Assembly (NCBI RefSeq): GCF_020536995.1
Contig: NC_068358.1
Location: 51,529,517 to 51,593,516, forward strand
DNA from: Dreissena polymorpha
Lineage: Eukaryota > Mollusca > Bivalvia > Myida > Dreissenidae
Direction: 5' to 3'
Length of the DNA: 64,000 bases
Under the pieces are notes generated by a model that saw only the letters and a list, made by a program, of their open reading frames with translations, was not told where the DNA came from and did no database searches. Position numbers and translations under genes: made by a program. Of the stretch, positions 1 through 12,956 are shown in pieces (the first letter of the stretch is position 1; the number at the start of each line of letters is the position of its first letter).

Positions 1-170
1 TGACGTTTGAGCTCAAACATTTAAAACCGTTGTCCCGCAGCAGGACAATTAATATATACGTTTGACCACATTGTCCCAATTACGAAACCATAATTCTTAA
101 ATAAAAGCGTAACATATTCAAGCCGAAATACCTTATCTTATATTAAAGTGATGATACGAAACAATAGAGC

Positions 171-239
<69 letters not shown>

Positions 240-2172
240 CATATATAAAATATATATATATATACATAAAAATAAACACTCACAGAAAAATATCGTAGCG
301 TTTATTTAAACGCAAAATAGTGCTTCAAACTTCAGTCAGTTAAGTATTGATTTTAATGTATTGAAATCTTGTTTAAATATTTCGAACAAACCATGATCAT
401 CTCTGGGCATGTGTGATTAAAAAACCTTTGTGTTGACATGATTGTCCAACCCAGCATCCTAACGTACAAATTCCAGATCACTGTAATGCATGTCAAGAAG
501 AAGTCGCAATGCCGGACGTTAACTGCCTGATGATATGGAGCGAATGTATATCAAAATATCAATGTTGCAAACAACCGGAAGCAGTAGTAATTACTTTCTG
601 CATTAATTTATATATATCATGGTAACTAGTATATGCTGTTCGAAATTGAATATTGGTTCGTTCTCCATGTTATCTTAGATATCCTTAAAGTGCACATGAA
701 CAATGAACGTATACGTATGATTTATGAGTGGCGAGAAAACTTATACAATTTATTTGGAAGTGTTAAAAGCTATCTATATACACTTATCATCTATATATTA
801 ATTAACGAGTAAACTAGGTATGACAATATTAGTGAACGAGGTTCTAGATAAGACAATCAATAAGCAAGCGATGAAGAGCATTGTGATTTAATTTCTTTAA
901 TCTAAATAAAATAATTTTAGTGCAATTTCAGACACCATTCAATTGCATTATAGCTTCGTTGTCATTAAAACCTTCAAAAACAAAACTCCGACAAAACAAG
1001 TTTTCCATCAAGAGTTAATTTATGAAACGACAATTAAATTCAGCTGTAGCTTAGAAACCAAACGTATATAAAAACTCAATTGATTTCAAGAAATACAATC
1101 GGTTTAAAACGCAAACAGTATCTTCTCTATCTGGATTGTTGAAGTATTTAACCGAGACAGATACCGTCTCGTTGTTCGCCGAAACATTTAAGTTTGTCAA
1201 CGGAAACTCTTGGCATTTCAAAAAGACTTTTTTTCTCGCATAAAGAGTCGTAATAAAATATGCATGATTTTCCATTGACAATCTTTCTTTCAGGTATCAC
1301 TTCTTTCTTCGATTGATGATTTAGCCTGTATATTAAATAATACGTAGTAGTGGCAATACATATAAAAGGAGTTTAGTAATACAAAAAGACATAACGATAA
1401 TGCTAAAAAAAAATTCAATAAGGTGTTCTTGAATAAAAGTGTCATATATATTTTCAAGCAGATGAATGTCCAATATTGAAGGGCTGGAAGCAAGAAAATC
1501 TTTCTAACAACTCAAAATTAAAATAACCAAAATGTCTTTATTGTAAGTATTGATACAAACATGATTATTCTTATTGAAAAATATATGTATAAAAATGAAA
1601 ATGTGTAAGCTCGATTATTGTACTATACTAATATGAATATGTAAACAACAGCCTAATTACCAAATACTATTCATTACTGATTAATGAGGTTGTATCAGGT
1701 TCAGGGCATGACAATTACTTGTGCTACAAGGAGACATAGGGCGTAACCAGCTTCTTTAGTACAATAAATGGAAATGGAAAAAAAGTTATAACCTCTGAAA
1801 CTGTGATGACAGCTCTGTAAATCTATATTTGCGACTTCGTTTTTCACTTAATAAATGAAAACACATATCTTGGCTTAACATTTTAATAACATACTACATT
1901 TAAAGCTTTTTAAGACAGATACTTTTCGACGAATGTGGTAACATAGGGATGATATAGCGGTAGCAACAGTAGCTGATGAATCATTACTCGTAGCTCGAAC
2001 TGTAGTCCAAACAAGACTGTTATTTTAAGCGCGAGCATGTGCCTAATGGGTCGTTTTTTATTTATATCAATGTTAATGTTCATACTATAATATACATATT
2101 TTGTTGTTGCTTTTTAAATACAAGTGCCTTAAAAACTGTTAATTTTAATCAGGTACCGGAATCATATAGTAT
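1..2172. other. AT-rich non-coding stretch
   Basis: I see no supported gene here. Apart from the AT microsatellite at 173-233, the sequence is AT-rich with only short chance reading frames. The frames at 1051-1493 (minus) have no recognisable motif or splice context. Confidence 0.6.
173..233. repeat. (AT)n microsatellite
   Basis: About 60 bases of uninterrupted AT dinucleotide, followed by an imperfect AT/AC tail to about 265. Confidence 0.98.
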
Positions 2173-3099
2173 TCCTACTCTTTGAATGTAAAAGGGCTAA
2201 ACAATAAAGGCAAACGCATAAAAATCTTAAATTGGTTAGACGAAAAAAATCAACAGTATATGCCTATTACAAGAAAGTCGCTTGACACCTATTTTAGCAC
2301 AAACGATAAAAGATGAATGGGATGGAGACATCTATCATAGTGGACAATATATTAATAATCAAGGCATTGCTTTTCTGATTAAAAGTATTATAGCAATCAC
2401 AGTAGATGATAACCTTAACGAAATAATAGTTGATAGACAAGCAATTATAGATATACAATACACGAAACACAATTAACATTAATAAACGTTTACGGTCCTA
2501 ACATAGATGAATCTAAATTTTAAGAAACATTACAATCATTTATAATAAATAACCAAGATAAAAACATTATAGTCGGAGGTGATTTCAATATTGTTCTTAA
2601 TCCATTATTAGATAAAAGAAATGGAAACCTTGATACTCACTCAAAATAAGAAATATTATAAATAACATACTTCAAAACTACAATTTGATGGACATCTGGC
2701 GTACAGTTAATCCGAATGAGTGCGAATTCACCTGACACTAAAACACAAAACCAACAATATTTTGCAGATTAGACTATTTTTAATATCTAAGTCACTATGC
2801 AATAGCATTGACCGTTGCAACATTAAACCAGGATTTATGACTGACCACTCGCTAATTGAACTTAAACTGCATAAAATACAACCTGAAAGATCACAGGATA
2901 CTTTAAACTTAATAATAGCATCTTATTAGAAACAAAATACCAAACACAAGTAAAACAGGAAATAACCAATACAGTTTAAAATAATAAAGATGCAAACCTC
3001 AACACCTTATGGGGAATAATTAAAAGTAATATACGTAACACAACAATAAGATACACGTCATTTAAAAAAAAGAAACACACAGACTTGAAACTGAAATCA

Positions 3100-4304
3100 T
3101 AACAAGAGCAACGCAAGCGGGTGCAGACCGCTCATCTATTTTCTTTTTAAAGGTGAAGGGACTCTCAATTTCAATCACAAAGGAGGGAGGGGTGGAGTGA
3201 AGAGGGGTGTATAGTGTGTGGGATGTGGACATTTATTACATTATCTTCCAAAAATGCGAAAAAAATGCAAAAAAAATAAAATTGGGGGGTGGGGGTGGAG
3301 TGGATTCTTGGTTGCGATGGTTGGACGGTATTTCAAAAATAAAATAATAATAATAAATATTTGTGTTTTTTAACCGTTTCAAAAAAATTGGGGGGTGGGG
3401 TGGGGGGTATAGTGTGAGGGTGTGGTGGTCATTTGTGAGATGATCTTAAAAAAATGTAGGGGGGATTCGGGGGGGAAGGATTCGGGGGGGGGGGGGGAGG
3501 GCACGGGGGATGGTTTGGGTGGAGTCTATTGTGGTATGTCAGGTAAGAGTAGTTTTTTCAAAGTATCAATCAAATCTAATCATAAATAAAGAAGTTATGG
3601 CAATTTTAGCAAAATTTTATAATTTGACCTTAAGAGTCAAGGTCATTCAAAGGTCAAAGTAAAATTCAACTTGCCAGGTACAGTAACCTCATGATAGCAT
3701 TAAAGTATTTGAAGTTCGAAAGCAATAGCCTTGATATTTTAGAAGTAAAGTGAATCGAAACACAAAATATAACCATATATTCAAAGTAACTAAGTCAAAA
3801 AAGGCCCATAATTCCGTAAAAATTACAACCAGAGTAATGCAACTTGTCCTTTTACTGTACCCTTATGATAGTTTGCGAGTGTTCCAAGTATGAAAGCATA
3901 TCTATGATACTTTAGGGGTAAAGTGGACCAAAACACAAAACTTAACCAAATTTTCAATTTTCTAAGTATAAAGGGCCCATAATTCCGTCCAAATGCCAGT
4001 CAGAGTTACATAACTTTGCCTGCACAGTCCCCTTATGATAGTTAATAAGTGTTGCAAGTATGAAAGCAATAGCTTTGATACTGTAGGAATAAAGTGGACC
4101 TAAACACACAACTTTACCAAATTTTCAATTTTCTAAGTATAAAGGGCCCATAATTCCGTCCAAATGCCAGTCAGAGTTACATAACTTTGCCTGCACAGTC
4201 CCCTTATGATAGTTAATAAGTGTTGCAAGTATGAAAGCAATAGCTTTGATACTGTAGGAATAAAGTGGACCTAAACACACAACTTTACCAAATTTTCAAT
4301 TTTC
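3100..4304 (+). mobile_element. Tandem-unit element, family A (3'-truncated)
   Basis: It starts AACAAGAGCAACGC, followed by CCGCTCATCT, which nearly matches the start of the element at 6958. A G-rich stretch (3170-3520) with GGGGTGGGG-type runs follows. After that come diverged tandem units of about 171 bp that share the phrases 'cataattccgt', 'cctgcacagtcc' and 'aaagtggacc'. The expected end (CAGACGCCGACG followed by a GATGAGCTAA terminus, seen in the 6958 copy) is missing, and the sequence passes straight into LINE sequence at about 4304. No protein is encoded. This is probably a non-autonomous element. Confidence 0.75.
3961..4304 (+). repeat. Two near-identical 171-bp tandem units
   Basis: The block starting at 3961 recurs at 4132, essentially unchanged until the truncation at about 4304. 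The older neighbouring unit (about 3785-3960) is clearly diverged, so the last unit arose by a recent local duplication. Confidence 0.9.
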
Positions 4305-5830
4305 AAACCCTTTTCGGAATGACATCGGGTCTTAAACTAAACAAAAGTAAATGTACTGTGCCACGAGTAGATAAATTAAAAAAATGAAATTTAATTGGAC
4401 ATCAGATGAAGCCACCACGTTAGGAATTACATTTACAAATAATGAAATGCAACTGTTCTAAAACAATACTGCCAAAATTACAAAATTACATGCTTAGATC
4501 ATGACAACACCGAAAACTTACACTTAAAAACACTGTTTTAAAACGTTTGCACTTCCAAAATTAATGTATGTACATACAGTTCTCTCAAATCCACCAAACG
4601 ATATTATTAACAATATAAAATCAACAATAATAAATTTCATATTGGAAGACAAACCTGATAAAATTAATCGAACACAGTTAATTCAATCCGTAGAAAAGAG
4701 GTATCCAATTAACGAACATTGACGCATTCTTGAATGCTATCAAATGCAGCTGGGTTTAAAGATACCTCGATAACACCAATATGAGTAAATGGAAACTATT
4801 CTACCAGAAAATTCCAAAAAATATGCTGATTCCTTACTTTATGAATGTAACATCAGCAAAAATATTGTACATAAAATTGAAAACGAAAACATGTTTCTAT
4901 CTAATGTTCTATCAGCATGGAGTAATGTTACTTATATTCTAGAAACTCAAACCAACAGTAAAACTATTCTATGGAACAATAAAGACATCACTTCAAACAA
5001 TTAGACGTTTTTCTATAAACATTGGTTTGAACGAAACATTAAATATGTCGACCAATTATACGACAACAGAATTAAGGACCTCTATTCTTTTGATAATATA
5101 TGTTACATATACGGAATACATTCAAGTAATTTTCTGATGTACTACACATTAATCAAAAGCATACCCATGCATATTAAATCTAAAATCATGTACTCAAACA
5201 TCATTTGTAGAAAACATACTTGCAAGACAAAACAAAACGAGCAAAGTATGTTATACACTACAAATTAAAAACCCTGCAGAAAACTCCAAAACTCAAAATA
5301 AATGGCAAATCCTTTTTCGAGAACAAGAACTGAATTGGAAACATATATTTATCATGCAATATAAAACAACTATTGATAGCACACTGAGAAATTTTCAATA
5401 TAAATACGTCCATAGAATCATAGCTACAAATAAATATCTTTTTAAATGCAACCTATCCAACACAAATTTATGTGATATATGCAGCGAACATATTGAAACA
5501 AGAGAACACCTCTTCTGGGAGTGTAAACATATTCAAACTATATAGAACCAATTGACTATATTTATAGAGAAACAACAATAAAAAGTTAAACTGTCTCTCT
5601 TAAATATCAGTTTTGGTGTAAATACCTTCAAAAATGCCAGAAATTAATAACACTGATAACTACATTATAATATTAATGAAATATTTCATATTCAGCATGA
5701 TATACAAAAAAAACACCTAGTTTGAACTGTTTTATAAATTATTTAAACCTAACGATCCAAATTGAAAAAGAAAAAGCCCTCAAAAACGATACACTTCATA
5801 TTTTTGAACAAAAATATACACACATTAAAC

Positions 5831-6957
5831 TTTCATAATCCAGTCCTGTTGGTTTTATCCCACTTTACGCAACTCGTTTTTGATTATTATATTTAAAACA
5901 AACAACACACCATATATCACAAACAACCAAAGCTAAACCTATAAATAATAGCATATCTTGTAAAATATGTTTGACATTATTACTGCTGTATGATATACCT
6001 TTGTTCTTGCTCATGCACATATTTACAATGTATGTTATATATTTAATATAAAACCAACAACATATTTTTTGGTTTTAATTTTAAATTTTTACTGTCATCA
6101 TTTTAGATTCGTTCTTATTACGTGCATGAACACACAGTTTATAAACAATATTTTCAGTTGAATTACTCAATTAGTATACAAAGCACTAAGTATAAATTTA
6201 AATTATAACCCATCTTTACACAAATTGATTAAACTCGATATAAGTTAACTTTTCTACTTAATCAACAAACAAAGCTATAATCATATACATTGTTTTCTAA
6301 CACACAGAAATCAGAAACTGCCCAAGCCATTTATTCTGAAATAACAAACAGTTTCGCTACATCACCGCATTATGTACGATGGCATTCTGTCAACAAATAT
6401 ATCATAATATATTAAGATTGAAAATCGAACATTTCTAGGTATTTTATCCGCTTAAGTTCCATTTCCTGAATAAAGCCTATCTAATTCGCATTAAATAACT
6501 ATATCTGTTTCGATAAATCAGAAAAGAAATCTAACATTTTTCACGTGTGTTAAGATTGCGATATTAAAACATAACACTCACCATTGTGGAATGATTTGCT
6601 TTTCGAGCCCTGACTTCGGTAACAATTACTGTCAGACTGTTCAATATGCTATTTGTCCCTTTTAAATAGGGAGCGATATTAAGATAGCTCCCCTAATTCG
6701 TGCGGATTTAAGCTGTAGAATTCTAACGCCTCAAGTATCTATAGGTATGATATGCAGCATTCTCATTGGATGTAATGAATAGGCGGACATCTTTCGTGTA
6801 TAGTGGGCGGGAACTAACTTAGGTAACTGAGGGCAAAATATCTTCAGTAAAGCTTCAATTCATTGCCTGAAGTCGATTTGAATTTGATATTGCTTTATTA
6901 TAAAATAAATCCAAACTTAACAGTGGAATTGTCAATCGTGTACATTCTTATTTTAAG
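5831..6957. other. Non-coding AT-rich stretch
   Basis: I see no coding frame, RNA gene or clear repeat boundary. The first bases may be the 3' untranslated tail of the upstream LINE. Confidence 0.5.
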
Positions 6958-8116
6958 TATTAACAAGAGCACCGCCTAGCGGTTGCAGACCGCTCATCTA
7001 TTTTTTCTTTTTAAATGTGAAGGGACCTATTTCAATACTTCAATCAAAAAGGAGGGAGGGGTAGGGGTGGAGAGGGGTGTAAAGAGTGGGGATGTGGTCA
7101 TTTATTACAGACTCTTTCCAAAATAAGAATACAAATGAAAAAAATTGAGGGAGACGGTCTTTCAAAAATAAAATAATTAAAATAAATATTTGTGTTCTTT
7201 TAACCATGTTTCAAAAAAAAAAATTAAGGGGGGTGTCGGGGGGGGGGATTGAGAGGAGGGTATAATTTTAGGGTATGTTCATTTATACGCTGATCTTTCA
7301 AAAACAAGAAAAAATAGAAAACAATATTTTTGGGGGGACGGGGAATATTGGGATGGGGCGAGGGGGGTGGTTTGCGTGGAGTCTATTGTGGTATGTCAGG
7401 TAAGTGTTGTTTTGCCAAAGTATGAATCAAATCTGATCATAAATAAAGAAGTTATGGTAATTTTATCAAAATGTAATAATTTGACCTTGAGAGTCAATGT
7501 CATTCAAAGGTCAAGGTCAAAGTCAACTTGCCAGGTACAGTACAATCATGATAGTATGAAAGTATTTGAAATTTGAAAACAATAGCATTGATACTTTAGG
7601 ATAAAGTGGATCTAAACACAACATTAAAACAAGTATTCAAAATTACCAAGTAAAAAAAGGCCATAATTCCGTAAAAATGCCAACCAGAGTTATGTAACTT
7701 ATCCTGTACAGTCCACCTATGATAGTAAGCGAGTGTTCCAAGTCTGAAAGTAATAGCTTTGATACTTTAGGAGTAAAGTTGACAAAAACACAGCATTTCA
7801 ATTTTCTGAGTATAAAGGGGCCATAATTCTGTCAAAATGCTATTCAGATTAACATAACTTTACCTGCACAGTCCCTGTATGATAGTGAGTAAATGATGCA
7901 AGCATGAAAGCAATAGCTTGGATACTAAAGGAATAAAGTGGACCTAAACAAAAAACTCAACCAAACGTTCAATTTTCTAAGTATGAAATGGGCACATAAT
8001 TCTGTAAAAAGCCAGCCAGGGTAATCCAACTTTGCCTGCCCAGTCCCCTCATGATAGTAAGTAAGTGTACCAAGTTGGAATGCAAAATTTGATACTTTAT
8101 GAGAAAAGTGGACCTA

Positions 8117-10529
8117 GATAGATAGATAGATTTATTTCAACATAAAATGCATAGATTTACATGGCAGCATGTTATACACACACAATAAGTAATAAAAAAA
8201 CAACCTGCATGTATAAACAAAGCCATGTCAATCAACATTATACGTTAAGGATTGCACAATAAAGGGTTTGCAATTAAACCCTTATTTCCATTGTGGTCCT
8301 TTAGTTATAATATTGTATGACATAGGAGACAACGTTTTATATCACAGTATATAGTAATATCACAGTGAATAATAATGAAAGACATTTGACATATTTAAGT
8401 TACACTAACCTAAATGCATAGAATATATTATGATAAGTTCTAGACTAGACAATTATTAAGAAGTTATCACAATTTAAGTGTTTAAAAATTAACATAAAAT
8501 TATTTGCCAAGCTAAAAAATAATCATACAGCAACTAGATAAGACACAATAAATCTATCTATATTGACATTCAAGTTAAATCAACAGTAAGAAATCTTAAA
8601 GAGATGCACATTAAAAGTCTATCTGGCTTAAAAAATGCTCCCTAACACTGTGTTTAAAAGATGGAATACTTTTGGCATCTCTGATATGCTGAGGAAGAGA
8701 GTTCCAGAGAGTACACCCATTGAAAGCAAATGACTTTTTGCCAGAACCCTTGACCCTTGGAATGGCAAACCTATTGCAATTATGCATGTTTAGATCAGTA
8801 TTAGGAGAGTCTGACTGTGTTCTAACTCTGAACCTAGTATTCTTATTGTGAATATTACTGACTGGAGTAAAATTATCTTCCATATATAGCGGAGCCAACT
8901 TAGAGCTTATTTTAAAAACATGACAAAGAGTGATCTGGTTTACTCGACTTTCAATAGGCAACCAGTTAAGTCTAGTAAAATGTTCTTTTCCAATGTGAGA
9001 CCTAGGATGTAAATTTAATATGAACCTGATAAGTTTATTTTGGGTGACCTGTAACTTGTTTTTTAACATTTGAGTTAAACCAGTGTACCAAACAGAGCAA
9101 CTGAAGTCAAAGTGGCACTGAATTAAAGACATGACTAGAAGCCTTCTAGTATCTGAGGATAAAAATTCCTTTTTTCGATATAAAAACTTTAACCTTGCAT
9201 TGGCCTTCTTGATGACTGACTCTGCCATAGAAGTAAAAGACAAATTTTGATCAATTGTAACCCCTAAATACTTGACTGATGATGTAGATGAAATGGGTGT
9301 TCCATCACATGAAATATTTAGAAAGGATTGTGACCTGAGTTTCTGCCGTGAACCAAACAGAATTGATTCGGTCTTACCTAGGTGCAATGACAGTTTGTTG
9401 TCAATTAACCATTCACTGACTTGCTTTAGATCATCACTAAGCATCTTCTCAACCGTAGATATACTTTTATCCGAAACTAAAATGACAGAATCATCAGCAT
9501 ACAAGAGTAATTTATGTTTAACAACAGCTGACATATCATTTACGTAGATTAAAAATAACAAGGGACCAAGTATGGAGCCCTGTGGGACACCACAGGAAAT
9601 GTTTTCTGACGACGAAAAGGTGCCAGACACATCAACAAGCTGTTTCCTGTCAGACAAATATGACTGTAACCACATTGTTATATCATCTCCCAGACCAGAA
9701 GCACGGAGTTTCATTAAAAGTATCGAGTGGTCCACGGTATCAAAAGCCTTCTGTAAGTCTAAAAGAACCATGCCTACAACATTACCTTTATCATTTTCAC
9801 CTCTAATGAAGTCAGATAAGTGAATAAGACATGTGTCGGTGGAATAACCCCTCCTAAACCCAGACTGATATTTATACAATAAGTCTTGATCTTGGAAATA
9901 CTTTTCAACTTGGTCATACACAACACGTTCAAATATCTTTGAAATGATATTTAAAATAGAGACAGGTCTGTAATTACCAACACAAAGCTTATCATTCTTC
10001 TTAAAAAGAGGGACAACTCTTGCAGACTTAAGATCATCAGGGACGACCCCTTGTATAAGTGACAAGTTAATGACATGAGCAAGGGGGGCAGCAATGATAG
10101 AAGACCCATCCTTTACAAATCTAGAAGGTATACCATCCAACCCAGTGGCCTTTTTAATACTAAGTGAATTTAAGTATTTCAAGACTATACTCTCAGTCAC
10201 AAGTGAAAAGGAATAACTATAAGAATGAACCCCTTTACTACTGTAAAATGAATAAATAAAACTACAACCATATGTGTATACCTTTTCTGGAAGTTTCTTA
10301 ACAAGTTCAGAAGCAACTGTTGTGAAGTAGCTGTTAAATGTCTCAGCAATACATTTCTTTTCAAAACAAATACTGTCATTTATTTTTAAGCATATATTTG
10401 CATTAGGAGTAGAAGAACCTTTCTTTGAAGGCAAGCCAAGGGATTTAAGTATTTTCCATAGAGAATTAGAATTATTTTTGTTTTCTTCTAGGGTACTTTT
10501 GTAATAATTTTTCTTAGCACTAAGAATAA
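8117..10529 (-). mobile_element. 5'-truncated jockey-superfamily (CR1/L2-type) LINE
   Basis: The element reads on the minus strand. Its 3' end (low coordinates) carries AATAAATCTATC followed by TCTA/TAGA repeats, a microsatellite-like tail typical of CR1/L2-type LINEs rather than poly-A. It is flanked by GACCTA (8111-8116) and GACTTA (10530-10535), a likely 6-bp target-site duplication with one difference. The host element elsewhere reads 'gtggacctaaacac', which agrees with this breakpoint. Endonuclease sequence is missing, so the copy is 5'-truncated, as usual for target-primed reverse transcription. The absence of stops in the remaining frame says the insertion is young. Confidence 0.9.
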
Positions 10530-10542
10530 GACTTAAACACAA
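8611..10542 (-). CDS. LINE reverse transcriptase, truncated ORF2 (open)
   Basis: About 640 codons are open without a stop. The first few codons lie in flanking host DNA and the frame begins with TTG, so this is a 5'-truncated gene without its own start. Visible parts in order: a linker 'SLWKILKSLGLPSK' near residue 30; the fingers block TGLDGIPSRFVK near 134; motif A LLDLQKAFDTVDH near 260-272; motif B CGVPQGSILGPLLF near 317; motif C with the catalytic YADD near 348-351; then thumb sequence SVKYLGVTIDQNLSF. The C-terminus has LWNSLPQHIRDAKSIPSFK, the usual end of this LINE group. The enzyme would copy the element's RNA at a nicked target site. The upstream endonuclease needed for this is not present, so this copy cannot move by itself. 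The clade (CR1, L2, Rex1 or Daphne) cannot be settled by eye. Confidence 0.9.
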   Translation of the reverse strand: MCLSLILSAKKNYYKSTLEENKNNSNSLWKILKSLGLPSKKGSSTPNANICLKINDSICFEKKCIAETFNSYFTTVASELVKKLPEKVYTYGCSFIYSFYSSKGVHSYSYSFSLVTESIVLKYLNSLSIKKATGLDGIPSRFVKDGSSIIAAPLAHVINLSLIQGVVPDDLKSARVVPLFKKNDKLCVGNYRPVSILNIISKIFERVVYDQVEKYFQDQDLLYKYQSGFRRGYSTDTCLIHLSDFIRGENDKGNVVGMVLLDLQKAFDTVDHSILLMKLRASGLGDDITMWLQSYLSDRKQLVDVSGTFSSSENISCGVPQGSILGPLLFLIYVNDMSAVVKHKLLLYADDSVILVSDKSISTVEKMLSDDLKQVSEWLIDNKLSLHLGKTESILFGSRQKLRSQSFLNISCDGTPISSTSSVKYLGVTIDQNLSFTSMAESVIKKANARLKFLYRKKEFLSSDTRRLLVMSLIQCHFDFSCSVWYTGLTQMLKNKLQVTQNKLIRFILNLHPRSHIGKEHFTRLNWLPIESRVNQITLCHVFKISSKLAPLYMEDNFTPVSNIHNKNTRFRVRTQSDSPNTDLNMHNCNRFAIPRVKGSGKKSFAFNGCTLWNSLPQHIRDAKSIPSFKHSVREHFLSQIDF

Positions 10543-10627
10543 AACTTAACCAGACGCCGACGCAGACGCCGACGCCGACGCTCAGGTGATAACAATAGCT
10601 ATTTTTTTTTAATTAGATGAGCTAATA

Positions 10628-12956
10628 AAACGCTTGTGTGAGTGAATTTATTATAGCATGTTATTTTTTATATTTGTTGACGAAATAATAATCTGTTTAT
10701 ATGTGTGCGTTACAGATGGTTATGACTTCTCATTCTTGTGGATGTTTTAGCTTATTTAAGTAAGAATCAAGGGGATACTTGAATGCGGTTGTTTTTAAGT
10801 ACAACATTTGGCTGCAACTTATTTTGCAAACGTTCCGACATTTGACGGCATATTTATCTACTTATCTATCTATCTTCTTAATTTCATAAACTTGTTCGTA
10901 CTTAATGATTTTATTAAATCTCCATTGTGCAGATATGAGCTTAATTTTAATTGTTTGGCATATGCACACTGTATATATTTAATAGTGTTTTCTTTTACGT
11001 CTATCACTCGTTGATATCCTCAATTTAGTTACGTATAGCAAGTCAGGACAGGATGTGGTGATCCGACTGCATATTAAAGCGCATGTTTGCTGGATGTTAT
11101 CGTGCATTGACATTTTATGACACTGATAATTATATAGGTAAGATCAATTTACGCGACATACGTGACTCCAATTTCTGAATTCAATTATTATTCGAATTGT
11201 GTGCCACTAGAAGCAGGAATATCGAAGTTTCTACAGCCATCATAATGTTTGGAATCGTAGGTTACATGACGATATCACGGTCCAGAATATTATTTTTCAC
11301 GATTAACTTTTAAATGATCGGATAGACTTTAGTCTAACTTACAATATTCATACTTTTTAGGAGATGCGAGGCAACTTTTCAAATATATCGCGGTCAAAAT
11401 GCCAAAGTCTCATTTGATGGATGATGATGTCTTTACAAGAATATCAGAACTTTAGACATACAAAATCCTAATTAAATTCGAGATGACTATCAGTTTGACG
11501 AAACAATAACTTAAACGAATAGCAGTGTGCTTGATATACTGCAGGTTACTTAACAAAGTCAATAAAAGCGAACAATCTAAGATCACTTACAATGCATATC
11601 AGACTTCTGTATACGATTTCTGAATAACGGGACTTCTTGGCAGATTAATTAATTGACAATTTTCCAATTTTGTGTCACCGATTACAAACAATAAACGAAC
11701 ATTGATTCCCATTTAGGAAATTGCACTACTATGAAAAAGACATATACAGGAAATACATGTTCATTAATAAGTAATCGTCGTTTGAAATTGATAAAATGAT
11801 TAAGCATTACACACGCGAAAATAATGAATAATTTAAAATATCTTTTTTTTTGCGTTAAAGTTTGTCCCGAATCATGGATTAACAACAAAAGTTAAAATAT
11901 GCATGGTTCAATATAACTGTAAGATGGTTCAATATAACTGTAAGAATGGTCGAGACTTTCAAGCATTTTAATGCAGACTACCGTTGTTCCGGTGGGGGGG
12001 GGGGGGAGAGGGTCACATAAAAAAATCATTTTAAAATGTATTTTAATATTCCATTATAGCTATCCTTTAGAGAATTGAAGTGTTTAACTCAAAAATGATT
12101 GGAAATGTCCTTTTAAACATTATCATATGTATAGTTATAACACATTGCGAACTTGTTTAGTTATTGTTGATACATTCTTATTTTCTTTCAGTTTACAGGT
12201 TTATAGTCCAACGATCGGCAATCTTAGTAATTGTATTGCCATGTATTACTACCAAACACAATGCATTGGATACATCAACGACTTATAATATTACACCTCA
12301 TACAAACGTTCACTAGGATGAAATGCGTTGTCGAGTCAGATCTCAAATGTCTTCTGCTGCCCATAGCCAACTGAGATGTGGATTATAGCGTTATTTCATA
12401 AATGTGATACTGTTATATCAAACAGTAAACGTAAACGTTTAATTAGCAGATTACTGGGGCCAAAATATAGTTCTTCATTTCTCAAACGATGCTATTGTTA
12501 CAATGAACCATACGCTTTTCCGGTTTTCATATGAATTAATTTTGTATATTTTTAAAACCCCGCGCCTGTTATAACTTTCCAACCGTTCATCAAATTAAAA
12601 TTGAATAAAAAAAAATTAGCATTTCTTTTAATTTTATATTTCTAACTATATTCCTTGCAAAACTGTTTAAAGCTTGCAATCTGAATTTCATTATAAAATC
12701 GAGCGATATATAAAATGTCTTATTTTTGATAAGATAAATAAAATGAAACATTACTAGCATATATAAATTTGAGACTTAATACAAAGAGTTAATAGTTTTT
12801 TCTATAGTTAGCTACAAAATATTTCATGAAGAAAATTACGAAGCATATGTTAATTACTTGATGGACACTTATCATCGATGTATTGCTTGTAAAGGAAAAT
12901 TTGCCAGATAAAAAGTTTGTTATTGTGAAACTTGATTTGTCTGAGTTAGTATTAAT
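10628..12956. other. Non-coding stretch
   Basis: I see no gene. It contains a poly-G tract near 11993-12007 and a short direct repeat of 'ggttcaatataactgtaag' near 11905-11945. The remaining frames are short and without motifs. Confidence 0.55.

Larger units (their letters stand above)
2173..5830 (+). mobile_element. Decayed L1/Tx1-type LINE, ORF2 remnant with the centre missing
   Basis: The left part (about 2173-3095) translates piecewise into an apurinic endonuclease domain. It has a start resembling LNVKGLNNKGKRIKIL, then NVYGPN near 2488, GGDFN near 2576 and a terminal TDHSLIELKL block near 2840. The right part (4305-5830) resumes downstream of where the reverse-transcriptase active site should be, at SGLKLNKSKCTV, and continues through the thumb/connection region. 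It includes a C-terminal zinc-knuckle-like block CNLSNTNLCDICSEHIETRE, then EHLFWECKH, at 5450-5530. These are hallmarks of the Tx1/L1 clade. Many stops and frameshifts break every frame, so this is an old copy. The RT palm (roughly 1.1 kb expected) is absent, and its place is taken by the unrelated element at 3100-4304. I see no poly-A end with certainty. Confidence 0.85.
6958..10627 (+). mobile_element. Tandem-unit element, family B, split by a LINE
   Basis: The left end reads AACAAGAGCACCGC, then CTAGCGG and CCGCTCATCTA. The right end, after CAGACGCCGACG repeats, closes with AATTAGATGAGCTAATAA. GCTCATCTA near the left end and TAGATGAGC at the right end are inverted repeats, but the left one sits about 30 bp inside the terminus. 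The body has a G-rich stretch (7040-7370) and diverged tandem units of roughly 130-175 bp. The element consists of 6958-8116 plus 10530-10627; the intervening 2.4 kb is an inserted LINE. The left part is homologous to the element at 3100. Confidence 0.8.

Noticed and set aside
11682-11888. Assorted short frames in intergenic DNA (also 1051, 15583, 18027, 34277, 39199, 42846)
   Set aside because: Lengths are as expected by chance in AT-rich DNA; no motifs, no splice partners, no conserved copies.
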